Positions 44,588 through 54,417 of a DNA stretch of 64,000 nt are shown here, in pieces. The position numbers were made by a program, and so were the translations under genes. The notes beneath the pieces are model-generated. The model was not told the origin of the DNA, did no database searches, and worked only from the letters and a program-made list of their open reading frames with translations. The stretch is taken from the NCBI RefSeq assembly GCF_023953935.1, contig NZ_JAMLIW010000002.1:124001-188000 (forward strand), given 5' to 3'. The stretch's first letter is position 1; each line of letters starts with the position of its first letter. The DNA is from Thermomonas sp. Lineage in GTDB: Bacteria; Pseudomonadota; Gammaproteobacteria; Xanthomonadales; Xanthomonadaceae.

Positions 44588-45363
44588 GCTAGGTCGGCCG
44601 CGGCGAAGGCGGGCTGGAGATCGCGAATTTTCCCGCGCCAGGCGGAGGCGGCGGGCGCCAGCAGTTCAACGCAGGCGGGGGCATAGTCGGCGGCGGGCCG
44701 TGCTTCCGGATCGACGTTGAGCTGGTAGGCGGTGGCACGCAGGCCGGTGCGCATCGGGCCGGGGCGCAGGCCGCTGATGCGCGGACCGGCGGCGCCCAGC
44801 TCGGCCTGCAGCATCGGCACCAGCGCCGCCTGCGCACTTTGCGCAAGGCCATAGCCGCCCCAGAACGCACCGGCGGCTTCGGGCTTGCCGCGACGCTCGG
44901 GGGTGTCCAGCACGAACACTGCGGCACCGGCATCGGACTTGGCCAGCAGCGGCAGGCAGGCCTGGGTCAGCCACCAGCGCGCGGTCAGGTCGACATGGAT
45001 GGCGCGGGCGAAATTGGCCGGGTCGGTGTGCGCCAGCGGGGTCAGGGAACGGAATTCGGCGGCACAGTGCAGCAGACCGTCGAGGTGGCCGAATTCGCCT
45101 TCGATCGCCTGGGCCAGCTGATCGAAATCATCCGGCGTGGCGCCTTCCAGATCCATCGGATACAGCATCGGATCCGGGCCGGCGGCTTTGACCGTTTCGT
45201 ACAGCTTGTTGAGCGCACGCAGCTTGCGGCCAAGCAGGATCACGCTGGCGCCGGCTTGCGCGCAGGCCACCGCCGCGGCAGAACCCAAGCCGCCGGCCGC
45301 GCCGGTGATCAGGATGACGCGGTTTTGCAGACGGCCCGACCCGCTCGCGGCATGCACGCTCAC
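44584..45363 (-). CDS. short-chain dehydrogenase/reductase
   Basis: Classical SDR of 259 residues. NRVILITGAAGGLGSAAAVA has the TGxxxGxG cofactor motif, LHCAAEF is in the place of NNAG, and the catalytic Tyr/Lys region lies around AGAFWGGYGLAQSAQAALVP. In that region YxxxK reads YGLAQ, so the usual catalytic Lys appears replaced. Similar substitution is seen in some YciK-like SDRs. The GTG at 45,363 overlaps the grxD stop (GTGA). Substrate unknown. Coupled with marC downstream. Confidence 0.88.
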   Translation of the reverse strand: MSVHAASGSGRLQNRVILITGAAGGLGSAAAVACAQAGASVILLGRKLRALNKLYETVKAAGPDPMLYPMDLEGATPDDFDQLAQAIEGEFGHLDGLLHCAAEFRSLTPLAHTDPANFARAIHVDLTARWWLTQACLPLLAKSDAGAAVFVLDTPERRGKPEAAGAFWGGYGLAQSAQAALVPMLQAELGAAGPRISGLRPGPMRTGLRATAYQLNVDPEARPAADYAPACVELLAPAASAWRGKIRDLQPAFAAADLA

Positions 45364-45683
45364 GGCTTGCCCACGTCGGCCAGCATGCGCGCCAGATCGC
45401 CGGATTCGGCCAGCTCGACGATGATGTCGCAGCCGCCGATCAGCTCGCCCTGCACGTACAGCTGCGGGAAGGTGGGCCAGTCGGAGTAGCGCGGCAGGTT
45501 GGCGCGGATTTCCGGATCTTCCAGCACATTGAACGTGTGCAACACCTCGGCGCCCGCGTCCTGCAGGGCCTGCACGGCGCGGCTGGAATAGCCGCACATC
45601 GGATACTCCGGCGTTCCTTTCATGAACAGCACGACCGGATGGCTGGCGATTTCGGCGCGGATGCGCTCGGTCACGGTTGGCAC
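45360..45683 (-). CDS. grxD: monothiol glutaredoxin, Grx4 family
   Basis: Protein of 107 residues that binds and transfers a [2Fe-2S] cluster with glutathione. The CGYS monothiol site is at residues 30-33 (TPEYPMCGYSSRAVQ). WPTFPQLYVQGELIGGCDII includes the cis-proline and glutathione-binding GG motif. First gene of the operon with the SDR and marC. Starts at ATG 45,683. Confidence 0.96.
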   Translation of the reverse strand: MPTVTERIRAEIASHPVVLFMKGTPEYPMCGYSSRAVQALQDAGAEVLHTFNVLEDPEIRANLPRYSDWPTFPQLYVQGELIGGCDIIVELAESGDLARMLADVGKP

Positions 45684-45815
45684 CTGTTGACTCCTGCAAA
45701 TCGCGGCATGGCCGCTTCACGGGGCGACTACGGCATCGCTCGCTACAATCCACCATTGTAATGCGTCGCGCGGCTACGACCGCGCTTTCCACCCATCCGC
45801 TTGGAGACTCCGCCC

Positions 45816-46394
45816 ATGGCCATCGAATTGCCTGCCCTGCCCTACGCCCACAACGCGCTGGAACCGCACATTTCCGCGGAAACCATCGACTTCCACTACG
45901 GCAAGCACCATCAGGGCTATGTCACCAATCTGAACAAGATGATCGAAGGCACCGAGTTCGCCGATCACGATCTGGTGTCGATCATCCGCAAGGCGCAGGG
46001 CGGGATGTTCAACAACGCCGCACAGGTGTGGAACCACAGCTTCTACTGGAACTGCCTGAAGCCGAACGGTGGCGGCGAGCCCACCGGCAAGCTGCTGGAC
46101 GCGATCAATGCGGCCTTCGGCAACTTCGCCAAGTTCAAGGACGAGTTCACCAAGACCGCGGTGGGCACCTTCGGCTCCGGCTGGGCCTGGCTGGTGCAAC
46201 GCCCGGACGGCACCCTGGCGCTGGCGAGCACGCCCAACGCGGCTACCCCGATCACCGGCCAGGACACGCCGCTGCTGACCTGCGACGTGTGGGAACACGC
46301 CTACTACATCGACTACCGCAACGCGCGCCCGAAGTACCTCGACGCGTTCTGGAATCTGGTCAACTGGGATTTCGCTTCGGCGCAGATGAAGTAA
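45816..46394 (+). CDS. sodB: superoxide dismutase (Fe type)
   Basis: Cytoplasmic Fe-superoxide dismutase of 192 residues. Ligand His residues are in [11 protein letters not shown] and WNHSFYWNC, and the Asp and last His in [34 protein letters not shown] favours Fe over Mn, as Gln is placed before the Gly-rich turn in the Fe enzymes only in part; the metal call is therefore probable, not certain. The ATG at 45,816 has GGAGA upstream. Convergent with rarA. Confidence 0.94.
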   Translation: MAIELPALPYAHNALEPHISAETIDFHYGKHHQGYVTNLNKMIEGTEFADHDLVSIIRKAQGGMFNNAAQVWNHSFYWNCLKPNGGGEPTGKLLDAINAAFGNFAKFKDEFTKTAVGTFGSGWAWLVQRPDGTLALASTPNAATPITGQDTPLLTCDVWEHAYYIDYRNARPKYLDAFWNLVNWDFASAQMK

Positions 46395-46403
46395 GCCGTG
46401 GGA

Positions 46404-46490
46404 AGCGCGCCTTGCGCGCGACGGGGATTCGGGATTCGGGATTCGGGAGACGCGGGCTCGTCATGCCGGCGCGGGCCGGCGTCCATTTTG
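46404..46490. repeat. short repeats between sodB and rarA
   Basis: A hairpin GCGCGC-CTT-GCGCGC follows sodB. Three tandem copies of GGGATTC are at about 46,425-46,447, then a palindromic GCCGGCGCGGGCCGGC near 46,465. This appears to be REP-like sequence in a convergent gap. Confidence 0.55.
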
Positions 46491-46494
46491 ACGC

Positions 46495-47862
46495 TCAGCT
46501 GCCATTGCGCCCGCGCCTTGCCTGCGCGCGGGCGGCGCGGAGGGCGTCGAGTTTTTCCTTGAGCTTGATTTCCAGCCCGCGCGCCAGCGGGTGGTAGTAG
46601 GCGCGTTCGCCCATCGCCTCGGGGAAGGCGACCTGATCCAGCGCCACCCCGCCTTCGACGTCGTGGTCGTACTGGTAGCCGTCACCATAGCCGAGCTCCT
46701 TCATCAGCTTGGTCGGCGCATTGCGCAGATGCATCGGCACCGGCTGGGTGCCGAATTCGCGCAGGTCGCGGCGGGCGGCACCCAGCGCCTTGTAGCCGGC
46801 GTTCGATTTGGCGGTGCTAGCCAGATAGAGTACCGCCTGCGCCAGCGCCAGTTCGCCCTCGGGACTGCCCAGTCGCTCGTACGCATCCCAGGCCTCCAGC
46901 GCCATCTGCAGCGCGCGCGGATCGGCCAGGCCGACGTCTTCCACCGCCATCCGGGTCATGCGTCGGGCCAGATAGGCCGGGTCGGCGCCGCCGTCGAGCA
47001 TCCGCACCAGCCAGTACAGCGCCGCGTCCGGATGGCTGCCGCGCACCGATTTGTGCAGGGCCGAAATCTGGTCGTAGAACTGCTCGCCGCCCTTGTCGAA
47101 ACGGCGGCTGCGGTCGGCCAGCACCTGATGCAAGGTGGTGGTCGTCACCTCGCCGCCTTCCTGCCGGGCGATGTCGGCGGCGATTTCCAGCAGGGTCAGG
47201 CCGCGCCGCACGTCGCCATCGGCGGCGCCCGCGATTTCGGCCAGCGCCACCTCGTCGATGCGCAGCCCCTGCCCGCCCAGACCGCGCTGCTCGTCCTCCA
47301 GCGCGCGCCGCAGCGCCATGACGATGTCTTCGGCAGACACCGCGTCGAGCACGTGAACCCGGCAGCGCGACAGCAGCGCCGAGTTCAGTTCGAACGAAGG
47401 ATTTTCGGTGGTCGCGCCGACGAACAGGATGCTGCCGCGCTCGATGTGCGGCAGGAAGGCATCCTGCTGGATCTTGTTGAAGCGGTGCACCTCATCGACG
47501 AACAGCAGGGTGCGCTCGCCGGCCTCGAAGCGCGCCTGCGCCCGCGCCAGCACCTCGCGCACCTGCGGCAGGCCGGAGAGCACGGCGGATATGGCGACGA
47601 ACTCGGCCTCGGCGTGGTGGGCCAGCAGCAGCGCCAGCGTGGTCTTGCCGCAGCCGGGCGGCCCCCACAGCACCATCGAATGCAGGCGCCCGGCCTCGAT
47701 CGCCTTGCGCAGGGCGGATCCCGGCGCCAGCAGGCGCGGCTGGCCGACCATCTCGTCCAAGGTGCGTGGCCGCATGCGCTCGGCCAACGGCCGCAGCGCG
47801 TCGCCGTCGGACGCGCCGATCGGCAGGTCCAGCGATCCGGAAGATTTGCGCGGCGCAGCCAT
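46495..47862 (-). CDS. rarA: replication-associated recombination protein A (AAA+ ATPase)
   Basis: AAA+ clamp-loader-like ATPase of 455 residues acting at stalled replication forks. Walker A is MVLWGPPGCGKTTLALLL, Walker B is TLLFVDEVHRFNKIQQ, and sensor 1 is LFVGATTENPSFELNSAL. C-terminal tetramerisation and helical regions are complete (KALGAARRDLREFG and YQYDHDVEGGVALDQV). The ATG at 47,862 gives the usual family length. Convergent with sodB, upstream of nothing in its strand except panB 89 bases away. Confidence 0.95.
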   Translation of the reverse strand: MAAPRKSSGSLDLPIGASDGDALRPLAERMRPRTLDEMVGQPRLLAPGSALRKAIEAGRLHSMVLWGPPGCGKTTLALLLAHHAEAEFVAISAVLSGLPQVREVLARAQARFEAGERTLLFVDEVHRFNKIQQDAFLPHIERGSILFVGATTENPSFELNSALLSRCRVHVLDAVSAEDIVMALRRALEDEQRGLGGQGLRIDEVALAEIAGAADGDVRRGLTLLEIAADIARQEGGEVTTTTLHQVLADRSRRFDKGGEQFYDQISALHKSVRGSHPDAALYWLVRMLDGGADPAYLARRMTRMAVEDVGLADPRALQMALEAWDAYERLGSPEGELALAQAVLYLASTAKSNAGYKALGAARRDLREFGTQPVPMHLRNAPTKLMKELGYGDGYQYDHDVEGGVALDQVAFPEAMGERAYYHPLARGLEIKLKEKLDALRAARAQARRGRNGS

Positions 47863-47950
47863 GTCGGCATTGTACGGGCGCGTGGTCGCAGGGGTTGCGA
47901 CGCGGGTTTGGCGGCCCCGCGAGGACTTGATGCAGACTGACCAGAGCGCC

Positions 47951-48766
47951 CTAGCTGTAGGCGTGCTCGGGCCCGGGGAAGGTGCCTGCGCGCACCGCGG
48001 CGGCGTAGGCGTGGATCGCGCCGGCGATCGAGCCGCCTTCGGCGAGGAAATCCTTGACGAATTTCGGCTTGCGGTGGCCGGTGTCGATCCCGAGCAGGTC
48101 ATGCAGGACCAGCACCTGGCCGTCGCAGCCGGGGCCGGCGCCAATGCCGATCGTCGGGATCGGACTGGCCGCGGTGATCGCTGACGCCAGCGCCGCCGGC
48201 ACGCCTTCCAGCACCAGCAGCGAAGCGCCGGCTTCGGCGACCGCCAAGGCGCTGGCGCGCAACTGCTCGGCCGCCGATTGCTCACGTCCCTGCACCTTGA
48301 AGCCGCCCATCCGCAGCACCGATTGCGGGGTCAGACCGAGGTGGGCGCAGACCGGGATTTCGCGCTCGACCAGGTAGCGGATCGTTTCCAGCTTGTGCCC
48401 CGCGCCTTCCAGCTTGACCATCGCCGCGCCGGCCTGGATGAAGCGCACCGCCGCCGCATGGGCCTGCGCTGGCGCGGGATCGGAACCGAACGGGAAATCG
48501 GCGATCTTCAGCGCCCGCCGCGCGCCGCGCGCCACTGCGGCGGTGTGGTAGACCACGTCCTCGACCTGCACCGGCAAGGTCGAGTCATGCCCCTGCACCA
48601 CCATGCCCAGCGAATCACCGATCAGGATCAGGTCAATGCCGGCAGCGTCGATCACGCGCGCGAAGCTGGCGTCGTAGCAGGTCAACATCACCAGCTTGCG
48701 GCCTTCGGCGCGCGCCTGCGCCAACTGCGGAACGCTGACTGCCTTGGTTTCCGAATGAACGCTCAT
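47951..48766 (-). CDS. panB: 3-methyl-2-oxobutanoate hydroxymethyltransferase
   Basis: First committed enzyme of pantothenate synthesis, adding a hydroxymethyl group from methylene-THF to ketoisovalerate. 271 residues. [20 protein letters not shown] and [20 protein letters not shown] show the Mg-binding Asp residues, and [12 protein letters not shown] is the family signature. Start ATG 48,766; an ATG two codons upstream is possible. Follows folK by 28 bases; a folK-panB pairing is seen in many proteobacteria. Confidence 0.95.
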   Translation of the reverse strand: MSVHSETKAVSVPQLAQARAEGRKLVMLTCYDASFARVIDAAGIDLILIGDSLGMVVQGHDSTLPVQVEDVVYHTAAVARGARRALKIADFPFGSDPAPAQAHAAAVRFIQAGAAMVKLEGAGHKLETIRYLVEREIPVCAHLGLTPQSVLRMGGFKVQGREQSAAEQLRASALAVAEAGASLLVLEGVPAALASAITAASPIPTIGIGAGPGCDGQVLVLHDLLGIDTGHRKPKFVKDFLAEGGSIAGAIHAYAAAVRAGTFPGPEHAYS

Positions 48767-48794
48767 CGCCATCCCGGGTTTGGTGGAACCGGGA

Positions 48795-49352
48795 TTATCC
48801 GGCATCGCCGCGTCGCGGCAGCGTGTCGGCGTCCACACCCAACGCGGCCGGCAGCAGCGGCACGATGCCTTCGGCGTCGACCCGACGCAGCGCCTCGACC
48901 ACCATGCCATGCCCGGGGATGACCATGTCCGGGGCGATTTCCGCCAGCGGCACCAGCGCAAACGCGCGTTCGTGCAGGTACGGATGCGGCACCCGCAGGC
49001 CAGCTTGGTGGATCGCGTGATTGCCGTACAGGAGCAGGTCGAGGTCGAGTGCGCGCGGCCCCCATTTGACCGAAGCCGTCTCGGCGGTGCGCAGGCGACC
49101 GGCGCGGCGCTCGATCGACAAGAGCTCGTGCAGCAGCGCCTCGGGCGAGAGCCGGGTTTCCAGCAGGACCGCCGCATTGACGTAATCGGGCTGGGACACG
49201 CCGCCCCAGGCGGGGGTACGGTACAAGCGTGAGGACGCCAGCACGCGGGTGTCGGGCAATTCCGCCAGCGCCGCGATGGCGGTGCGCACGGCGGCGGCCG
49301 GGTGGCCGATATTGGCACCCAGCCCGATGCAGGCTTGGATTGGCACTGTCAT
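48795..49352 (-). CDS. folK: 6-hydroxymethyl-7,8-dihydropterin pyrophosphokinase
   Basis: Folate pathway enzyme of 185 residues transferring pyrophosphate from ATP to hydroxymethyldihydropterin. [20 protein letters not shown] at the start and [16 protein letters not shown] with the metal-binding DLD identify the family; [20 protein letters not shown] is the second signature. Begins directly after the pcnB stop (no gap). Confidence 0.96.
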   Translation of the reverse strand: MTVPIQACIGLGANIGHPAAAVRTAIAALAELPDTRVLASSRLYRTPAWGGVSQPDYVNAAVLLETRLSPEALLHELLSIERRAGRLRTAETASVKWGPRALDLDLLLYGNHAIHQAGLRVPHPYLHERAFALVPLAEIAPDMVIPGHGMVVEALRRVDAEGIVPLLPAALGVDADTLPRRGDAG

Positions 49353-50723
49353 TCAGGTGTCTCCGTGACTGGATGCGTCCGGCCCCGCGGCGGCGCGGTT
49401 GCTGGTCGCGGGCGGCTTCGATTCCACCACGTTCCGCGGCTCCTTTGCCAGTTCCGCAGCGGGCGCCACAACCGCCCCGGCAACCGACGGGTCATTCTGC
49501 GCCTGTCGCCAGAAGGCGACGTCGTCCACATGCGAATTCGAAGCCGCCAGCCGCAGTTCGAGGAAATCGAACGCGGCACGGAAGCGCGGGTGCGACAGCA
49601 GCCGCTGCACGCGCTTGCGTTGGCGCAGTGAAAACCGCGGCTGCAGCAGCCAGATCTCCTGCATCGGCAGCGAGAACCGCCGCGGCAGCGCGGTGCGCGT
49701 CACCTGCCGCAGCGTGACGCGGTCGGCGGCGCGGCGCTGGGCCTCGGCCGCCTGCACGCCCTGCGCTTGCAGCTGCGCCAGCGCGTAGCAATAGGCCGGC
49801 CACAGCAGCACCGCGAACAGGAACGCGGGCGAGACCGGCTCCTCGGCGGCCACCCGCGCATCGGTATTGCGCAAGCCCTGCACCAGCATCCGCCGCAGCG
49901 CGCCGGACTTGTTCGCCGCCAGCGACTGCGCGGTTTCCGGCAGCAGCACCGGCAGCAGGCCGAGCCGTTCCAGATGTTCGAAGCTGGCCAGCGCATGCCC
50001 GGACAGGAACAGCTTCATCGTCTCTTCGAACAGGCGTGCCGGCGAAGCGTCGACCAGCAGCCCAGCCAGACGCGGGATCGGTTCAGCGGTGGCCAACTCG
50101 ATCGAAAACCCCAGCTTGGCCGCCAGCCGCGCCGCCCGCAGCATCCGCACCGGGTCCTCGCGATAGCGCGCCTCGGGCTCGCCGATCAGGCGCAGGGTGC
50201 GCGCCTGCACGTCGGCGAAGCCGCCAACGTAGTCATGCACGCCGAAATCGGCAATCGAGTAGTACAGGGCGTTGGCGGTGAAATCGCGGCGGATCGCGTC
50301 TTCCTCGATGCTGCCGTACACGTTGTCGCGCACCAGCCGTCCGCTTTCCAGGACTTCGCGGCCGGGTTCCTCGTCGTCATCGCCGCCATTGGCGCGGAAG
50401 GTGGCCACCTCGATGATCTCGCGCCCGAACACCACGTGCGCCAGCCGGAACCGCCGTCCGATCAGGCGGCAATTGCGGAACGCGGCCTTGACCTGTTCGG
50501 GGGTGGCATCGGTGGCCACATCGAAATCCTTGGGCGCCCGCCCGACCAGCAGGTCGCGCACGGCGCCACCCACCAAATAGGCCGCAAAGCCCGACTCGCG
50601 CAGGTGGTAGAGCACCCGCAGCGCGTTGCGGCTCATCTGCTTGCGGGAGACGCCGTGGACATCGCGTGGAATCACGCGCAATGCCGGCGCAGCCGACGCG
50701 TTCGGGTTCGGGGTTTCGCTCAT
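49353..50723 (-). CDS. pcnB: poly(A) polymerase I
   Basis: Class II nucleotidyltransferase of 456 residues adding 3' poly(A) tails to RNA. The head domain has AAYLVGGAVRDLLVGRAPKD then FDVATDATPEQVKAAF, with the GG-DxD-type signature (FDVAT). RRDFTANALYYSIADFGVHD is the second conserved motif. The C terminus is basic and low complexity, common in PcnB. Start ATG 50,723; the very short tRNA nucleotidyltransferase (Cca) can be excluded by length and by the LFEETMKLFLSGHA region. Confidence 0.93.
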   Translation of the reverse strand: MSETPNPNASAAPALRVIPRDVHGVSRKQMSRNALRVLYHLRESGFAAYLVGGAVRDLLVGRAPKDFDVATDATPEQVKAAFRNCRLIGRRFRLAHVVFGREIIEVATFRANGGDDDEEPGREVLESGRLVRDNVYGSIEEDAIRRDFTANALYYSIADFGVHDYVGGFADVQARTLRLIGEPEARYREDPVRMLRAARLAAKLGFSIELATAEPIPRLAGLLVDASPARLFEETMKLFLSGHALASFEHLERLGLLPVLLPETAQSLAANKSGALRRMLVQGLRNTDARVAAEEPVSPAFLFAVLLWPAYCYALAQLQAQGVQAAEAQRRAADRVTLRQVTRTALPRRFSLPMQEIWLLQPRFSLRQRKRVQRLLSHPRFRAAFDFLELRLAASNSHVDDVAFWRQAQNDPSVAGAVVAPAAELAKEPRNVVESKPPATSNRAAAGPDASSHGDT

Positions 50724-50799
50724 TCGCAGCTGCAGGAAAAGAGGAACGGGAAGCGCAACGGATCGCCGCCCGTGCAAATACTACCAGTCGCACCGCGCC

Positions 50800-51300
50800 G
50801 CCCGATCGGGAAGTGCATGGCGTGGGCTGAGATGCGTCGCGGGTCGCCCGGTCGGGTTCGCCGCTCAACACTCCGCGTCCAGCTTCGATTCACGGACGCA
50901 GGCCATCCTTGGCCTGCTCGAACCCGACCGGGCAACCCGCGACTTGTAGCCTCACGCGGCCGGCAGTCTCAAATAGCGATTTCCGGCGCGCCCATTACGT
51001 CAAGCTCTCGGACAAACGCAACCAAAGCCTGACGTGCTTCGCTTAAGCCACAGGGTCGCCTGCCTGCGTGACCGGTCCGAGCGGGCCATGGATGGCCCGC
51101 GGCCGCGCATCGGAGCTGGAAGCGCAGCTTGCGCGGCGGGCCGATCACGCAGGCAGGCGGCCGTCGTTGACGCCAGCGCATCTTCACAATACGCAGGCCA
51201 TCCCCAGCCTGTCCGAGCCCGGCCAGGCAGCCCCCGACTCACGCCATTCGCGCCGTCTGGCCTGAATTCGCGCGGCACAGGGATGTGCCGCGTCTATCCC
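50800..51300. repeat. structured intergenic repeat region
   Basis: The 608-base gap before tRNA-Glu has no supportable gene. Two diverged copies starting CGCAGGCCATCC lie at 50,901 and 51,191. A 15-bp perfect inverted repeat CGCCTGCCTGCGTGA (51,057-51,071) with 51,145-51,159 encloses a smaller GCGGGCCA-TGGA-TGGCCCGC hairpin at about 51,087-51,106. Function unknown. Confidence 0.6.
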
Positions 51301-51331
51301 GTAGGGTAGAATCGCCGTCCCGACGATCAAT

Positions 51332-51407
51332 GCTCCCTTCGTCTAGAGGCCCAGGACGTGGCCCTCTCAAGGCTAAAACACGGGTTCGAATCCCGTAGGG
51401 AGCGCCA
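51332..51407 (+). tRNA. tRNA-Glu(CTC)
   Basis: A 76-base cloverleaf with acceptor GCTCCCT/AGGGAGC, anticodon loop CTCTCAA (anticodon CTC), T-loop TTCGAAT and encoded CCA. Confidence 0.96.
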
Positions 51408-51414
51408 ACAAAGA

Positions 51415-51443
51415 AAACCCTCGTGCCGCAGGCACGGGGGTTT
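51415..51443 (+). terminator. terminator after tRNA-Glu
   Basis: Stem ACCCTCGTGCC-GCA-GGCACGGGGGT with a T-run after it. Confidence 0.8.
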
Positions 51444-51512
51444 TTCTTTGTCTGCCCTGCAGGGACCCGAGCGTACAATCCCGGCAGCTTCGTCTTTCAA
51501 CAGCCCACACCC

Positions 51513-51692
51513 ATGCCCTACGTCGTCACCGCCAACTGCATCGTTTGCAAGGATCTCGAAGGCGACGACACGGCCCCGACGCTCCGCACAAGCGACACTC
51601 CGCCGCTGCCGCCGGAACACCTCCGCGCGCCAGCCACAGGTCAGGTCCAAACAACGCAAAAGCCGGACGCCGACGATTCGGCATCCGGCTGA
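51513..51692 (+). pseudogene. ferredoxin 5' remnant
   Basis: The frame starts MPYVVTANCIVCK, the exact beginning of the FdxA-type 7Fe/8Fe ferredoxins, but then departs from the family: the rest of the cluster cysteines (YTDCVEVCP in normal members) is absent and a low-complexity 46-residue tail follows. The promoter-like and ribosome-site region before it may be native. It looks like a deletion joint next to tRNA-Glu. Confidence 0.65.
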
Positions 51693-51708
51693 GGCAACCG
51701 CCCGCGGC

Positions 51709-52221
51709 TTACTGCCCGCCCAGCGCCGCCTTGAGCGTGCCGATCAGCTTGCCGGCGGCTTCGCCGGTGGGCGGCAGGCCGCGCGGATCGACCGCCGACA
51801 CCCAGGTGCCATTGCCGGCCCGCGAGACGCGGACCAGGAACTTGCTGTCCTGATAATCGACATCATAGGTGCCGAGGATCTCGGCCTTGCTGGCGATGCG
51901 GACGCCGGGCACCGCGGCCAGCGCCTCGCCCACCTTGGCGAAGGCGGTGTCGCGATCGACGGCGAGGTTGAACCCGAGCGGGGCCATCGCCGGCATGGCG
52001 GCGCTGGCGGTCGCGGTCGTCGCCGTGGTCGCCGGCAGGTTCATGGCACGATCGGCGGCAGGACGGTCGAGATCCGGCGGAATTTCCAGCGGCCGGCTTT
52101 CCGCGCTTTGCAGATACGCATCATTGGTCTTGCTGAACCAGTGGCAGCCGGACAGGCTCACCAGCAGGAAAACCGTGGCGAGCGGAGCGAGGGTGCGGGT
52201 CGCGCGGGCGGAACGGTGCAT
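51709..52221 (-). CDS. BamC-like outer-membrane lipoprotein
   Basis: Lipoprotein of 170 residues. Signal and lipobox VFLLVSLSGCHWFSK, then NDAYLQSAESRPLEIPPDLD, the conserved N-terminal BamC segment that contacts BamD. The rest holds one helix-grip-like domain, so it is about half the length of E. coli BamC, which has two. In the BAM complex this protein assists barrel assembly. It lies 11 bases after dapA, the usual dapA-bamC order. Confidence 0.85.
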   Translation of the reverse strand: MHRSARATRTLAPLATVFLLVSLSGCHWFSKTNDAYLQSAESRPLEIPPDLDRPAADRAMNLPATTATTATASAAMPAMAPLGFNLAVDRDTAFAKVGEALAAVPGVRIASKAEILGTYDVDYQDSKFLVRVSRAGNGTWVSAVDPRGLPPTGEAAGKLIGTLKAALGGQ

Positions 52222-52232
52222 GGTGTCTCCTG

Positions 52233-53135
52233 TCAGGCCGCCGCGACGCGGCTGCGTTGTTCAATTTCGGAAATGGCCGCGTGCAGGCGTTCGGCCTGGG
52301 CGGAGTGTGCCGATGATAGCGGTTGCAGCGGCAAACGCAGCCCGTGACCGATCCCGTCCAGCGCCAGCAGCGCCTTGAGCGGGATGGGATTGGGCTCGAT
52401 CGAAAGAAAGCGGAACAGTTCGGCCAGCGCCGCGTTCAGCGCCGCGGCCGCGGCGGCATCGCCACCCCGCGCCAGATCGCAGAGACGGCGCATCGCCTGC
52501 GGCACGACGTTGGAGGCCACCGAAACCAGGCCATCAGCCCCGGCCAGCATGGCCCGCGCCGCCGTCGGGTCGTCGCCACTGAGCACCGAAAATTCCTCGC
52601 TGCGGAAGGCCAGCAGTGCCTGCATCCGTTCCGCTTCCGGGCGCGCTTCCTTCACCCCGATGATCCCCGGATGGGCCGCCAGCGCGCCGGTGGTCTCCGG
52701 CAGCATGTCGCAGCCGGTGCGGCCGGGGACGTTGTAGAGCACGACCGGCAGCCCGCCCTCGTCGGCCACCGCGCGAAAATGCGCCAGCAGCCCGTTCTGG
52801 GTGGGGCGCACGTAGGGCGGCGTCACCACCAGAGCGGCATCGGCGCCCAAGGCCGCCACGCGACGATTGAAGCGAATGGTCTTGGCGGTGTTCGACTGGC
52901 CGGTGCCGGCCAGCACCGGCACCCGGCCCCGGCAGGTTTCCACCGCGATCCGCAACAGCTGGTCGTATTCCTCATCGACCAGCGCCGCCGCCTCGCCGGT
53001 CGAGCCGGCCACGACCACGGCCTGTGTGCCCGCCTCCAGCTGCGCGTGCAGCAGGCGCTGCCACGCGGGGATGTCAAGTTCGCCGGCTGCCGTGAACGGC
53101 GTCGCCAGCGCGGTGATGCTGCCGAAAAGTCGCAA
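52233..53135 (-). CDS. dapA: 4-hydroxy-tetrahydrodipicolinate synthase
   Basis: Lysine/diaminopimelate pathway enzyme of 300 residues condensing pyruvate and aspartate semialdehyde. [35 protein letters not shown] (Tyr of the triad) and [13 protein letters not shown] (Schiff-base Lys) are present. The start is ambiguous: TTG 53,135 gives the usual length and begins [13 protein letters not shown]; a stronger start is not seen. Followed by the bamC-like gene; divergent from gcvR. Confidence 0.94.
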   Translation of the reverse strand: MRLFGSITALATPFTAAGELDIPAWQRLLHAQLEAGTQAVVVAGSTGEAAALVDEEYDQLLRIAVETCRGRVPVLAGTGQSNTAKTIRFNRRVAALGADAALVVTPPYVRPTQNGLLAHFRAVADEGGLPVVLYNVPGRTGCDMLPETTGALAAHPGIIGVKEARPEAERMQALLAFRSEEFSVLSGDDPTAARAMLAGADGLVSVASNVVPQAMRRLCDLARGGDAAAAAALNAALAELFRFLSIEPNPIPLKALLALDGIGHGLRLPLQPLSSAHSAQAERLHAAISEIEQRSRVAAA

Positions 53136-53348
53136 GGTGGTGGCCTGATTGGTTCGCGGTGCGGGGCGCGGCGCACAGGGCGCCGGCGCAAGGTGGGAAT
53201 GCGTGCTCCGCCGAATCTTAGCGGAGCGCGACGCGAAGCGAAACCGGCGCCGGGCCGGGATGTCCGGCAGCGGCAAACCGGCGGCCAGTGCGTGTATGCT
53301 GCGCCCCATGCCGCCACCTTCGCGGCCCCTTCGTTCTGGGACACCGCT

Positions 53349-53909
53349 TTGAGCAAGACCGCCGCCCGGCCCGCGCCAACCGAAAACCACCTGCTGATCA
53401 ACGCGTACACCACGCACCCGCAGTCTCCGCTGCTTCCCGTCACCCGCCGGATCGCCGACTCCGGCTGCAATCTGGTCGATACCCGGCTGGCCACCGTCGG
53501 CCGCGACGTCTCGGTGACGGCGCTGGTATCGGGCTCGTGGGACGCGGTGGCCAAGCTCGAAACCATGCTGACCAAGCTCGAACGCGAGGAAGGCCTGAAG
53601 CTGGTCTGGTACCGCACCGGACCCAAGCCCTTGCAGTCGAGCCTGTTGCCCTACGTGGTCGAGGTGATCGCCGCCGACAAGCCCGGCATCCTGTTCCAGC
53701 TCGCCGATTTCTTCGACCAGCAGGGCATCACCATCGAAAGCCTGCACTGCGCCCGCTACCGGGCGATGCAGACCGGCGCCGACATGTTCTCGGCCCAGCT
53801 CACCGTCGGCATCCCCGCAGACATGCACATCGCGACCCTGCGCGATGACTTCCTCGAATTCTGCGACCACCTCAACCTCGATGCGATCATGGATCCGATG
53901 AAGTATTGA
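53349..53909 (+). CDS. gcvR: ACT-domain regulator GcvR
   Basis: Protein of about 186 residues with two ACT domains, [20 protein letters not shown] and [20 protein letters not shown]. In E. coli GcvR binds glycine and represses GcvA-activated transcription of the glycine cleavage operon. The TTG at 53,349 fits the family length. It overlaps the bcp frame start by a few bases, so the two are probably one transcript. Upstream 214 bases are shared with dapA as a divergent promoter region. Confidence 0.88.
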   Translation: MSKTAARPAPTENHLLINAYTTHPQSPLLPVTRRIADSGCNLVDTRLATVGRDVSVTALVSGSWDAVAKLETMLTKLEREEGLKLVWYRTGPKPLQSSLLPYVVEVIAADKPGILFQLADFFDQQGITIESLHCARYRAMQTGADMFSAQLTVGIPADMHIATLRDDFLEFCDHLNLDAIMDPMKY

Positions 53910-53914
53910 GCCCG

Positions 53915-54385
53915 ATGAGCGCACCCGGCGACCGCGTCCCCGACCTGCCGCTGGCGCTTTCCAGCGGCACGAGCGCCACGCTCGGCGATTACGCAGGAAG
54001 CTGGCTCGTCCTCTACTTCTACCCCAGGGACAGCACCCCCGGCTGCACCACCGAAGGCCTGGATTTCAACGCCCTGCTGCCGAAGTTCAAGCACGCCAAT
54101 GCGGTGGTGCTGGGCGTGTCGAAGGACTCGTTGAAATCGCACCACAACTTCTGCGCCAGGCAGGGCTTCAAGTTCGATCTGGTCAGCGATGCCGATGGCG
54201 CGCTGTGCGAAGCCTTCGGCGTGATCCAGCCGAAAAAACTCTACGGCCGCGAATACCTCGGCATCGTCCGCAGCACTTTCCTGATCGATCCGAGCGGAAC
54301 GATCCGGCAGAAATGGCAGCCGGTGAAAGTCCCCGGCCACGCGCAGGCGGTGCTGGATGCGCTCAAAGCGACGCAGACCAAGTGA
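53915..54385 (+). CDS. bcp: thioredoxin-dependent peroxiredoxin (Bcp/PrxQ)
   Basis: Peroxiredoxin of 156 residues reducing hydroperoxides. The peroxidatic Cys is in [18 protein letters not shown]. The second Cys five residues later, present in many Bcp proteins, is missing (Gly here), while another Cys occurs in HNFCARQGF. It may thus be 1-Cys or use an atypical resolving Cys. ATG 53,915 is preferred; a TTG at 53,906 overlaps gcvR by four bases. Confidence 0.92.
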   Translation: MSAPGDRVPDLPLALSSGTSATLGDYAGSWLVLYFYPRDSTPGCTTEGLDFNALLPKFKHANAVVLGVSKDSLKSHHNFCARQGFKFDLVSDADGALCEAFGVIQPKKLYGREYLGIVRSTFLIDPSGTIRQKWQPVKVPGHAQAVLDALKATQTK

Positions 54386-54417
54386 TCGGCCATCCCCTGC
54401 CCCGCAGGCGCGCAAAG

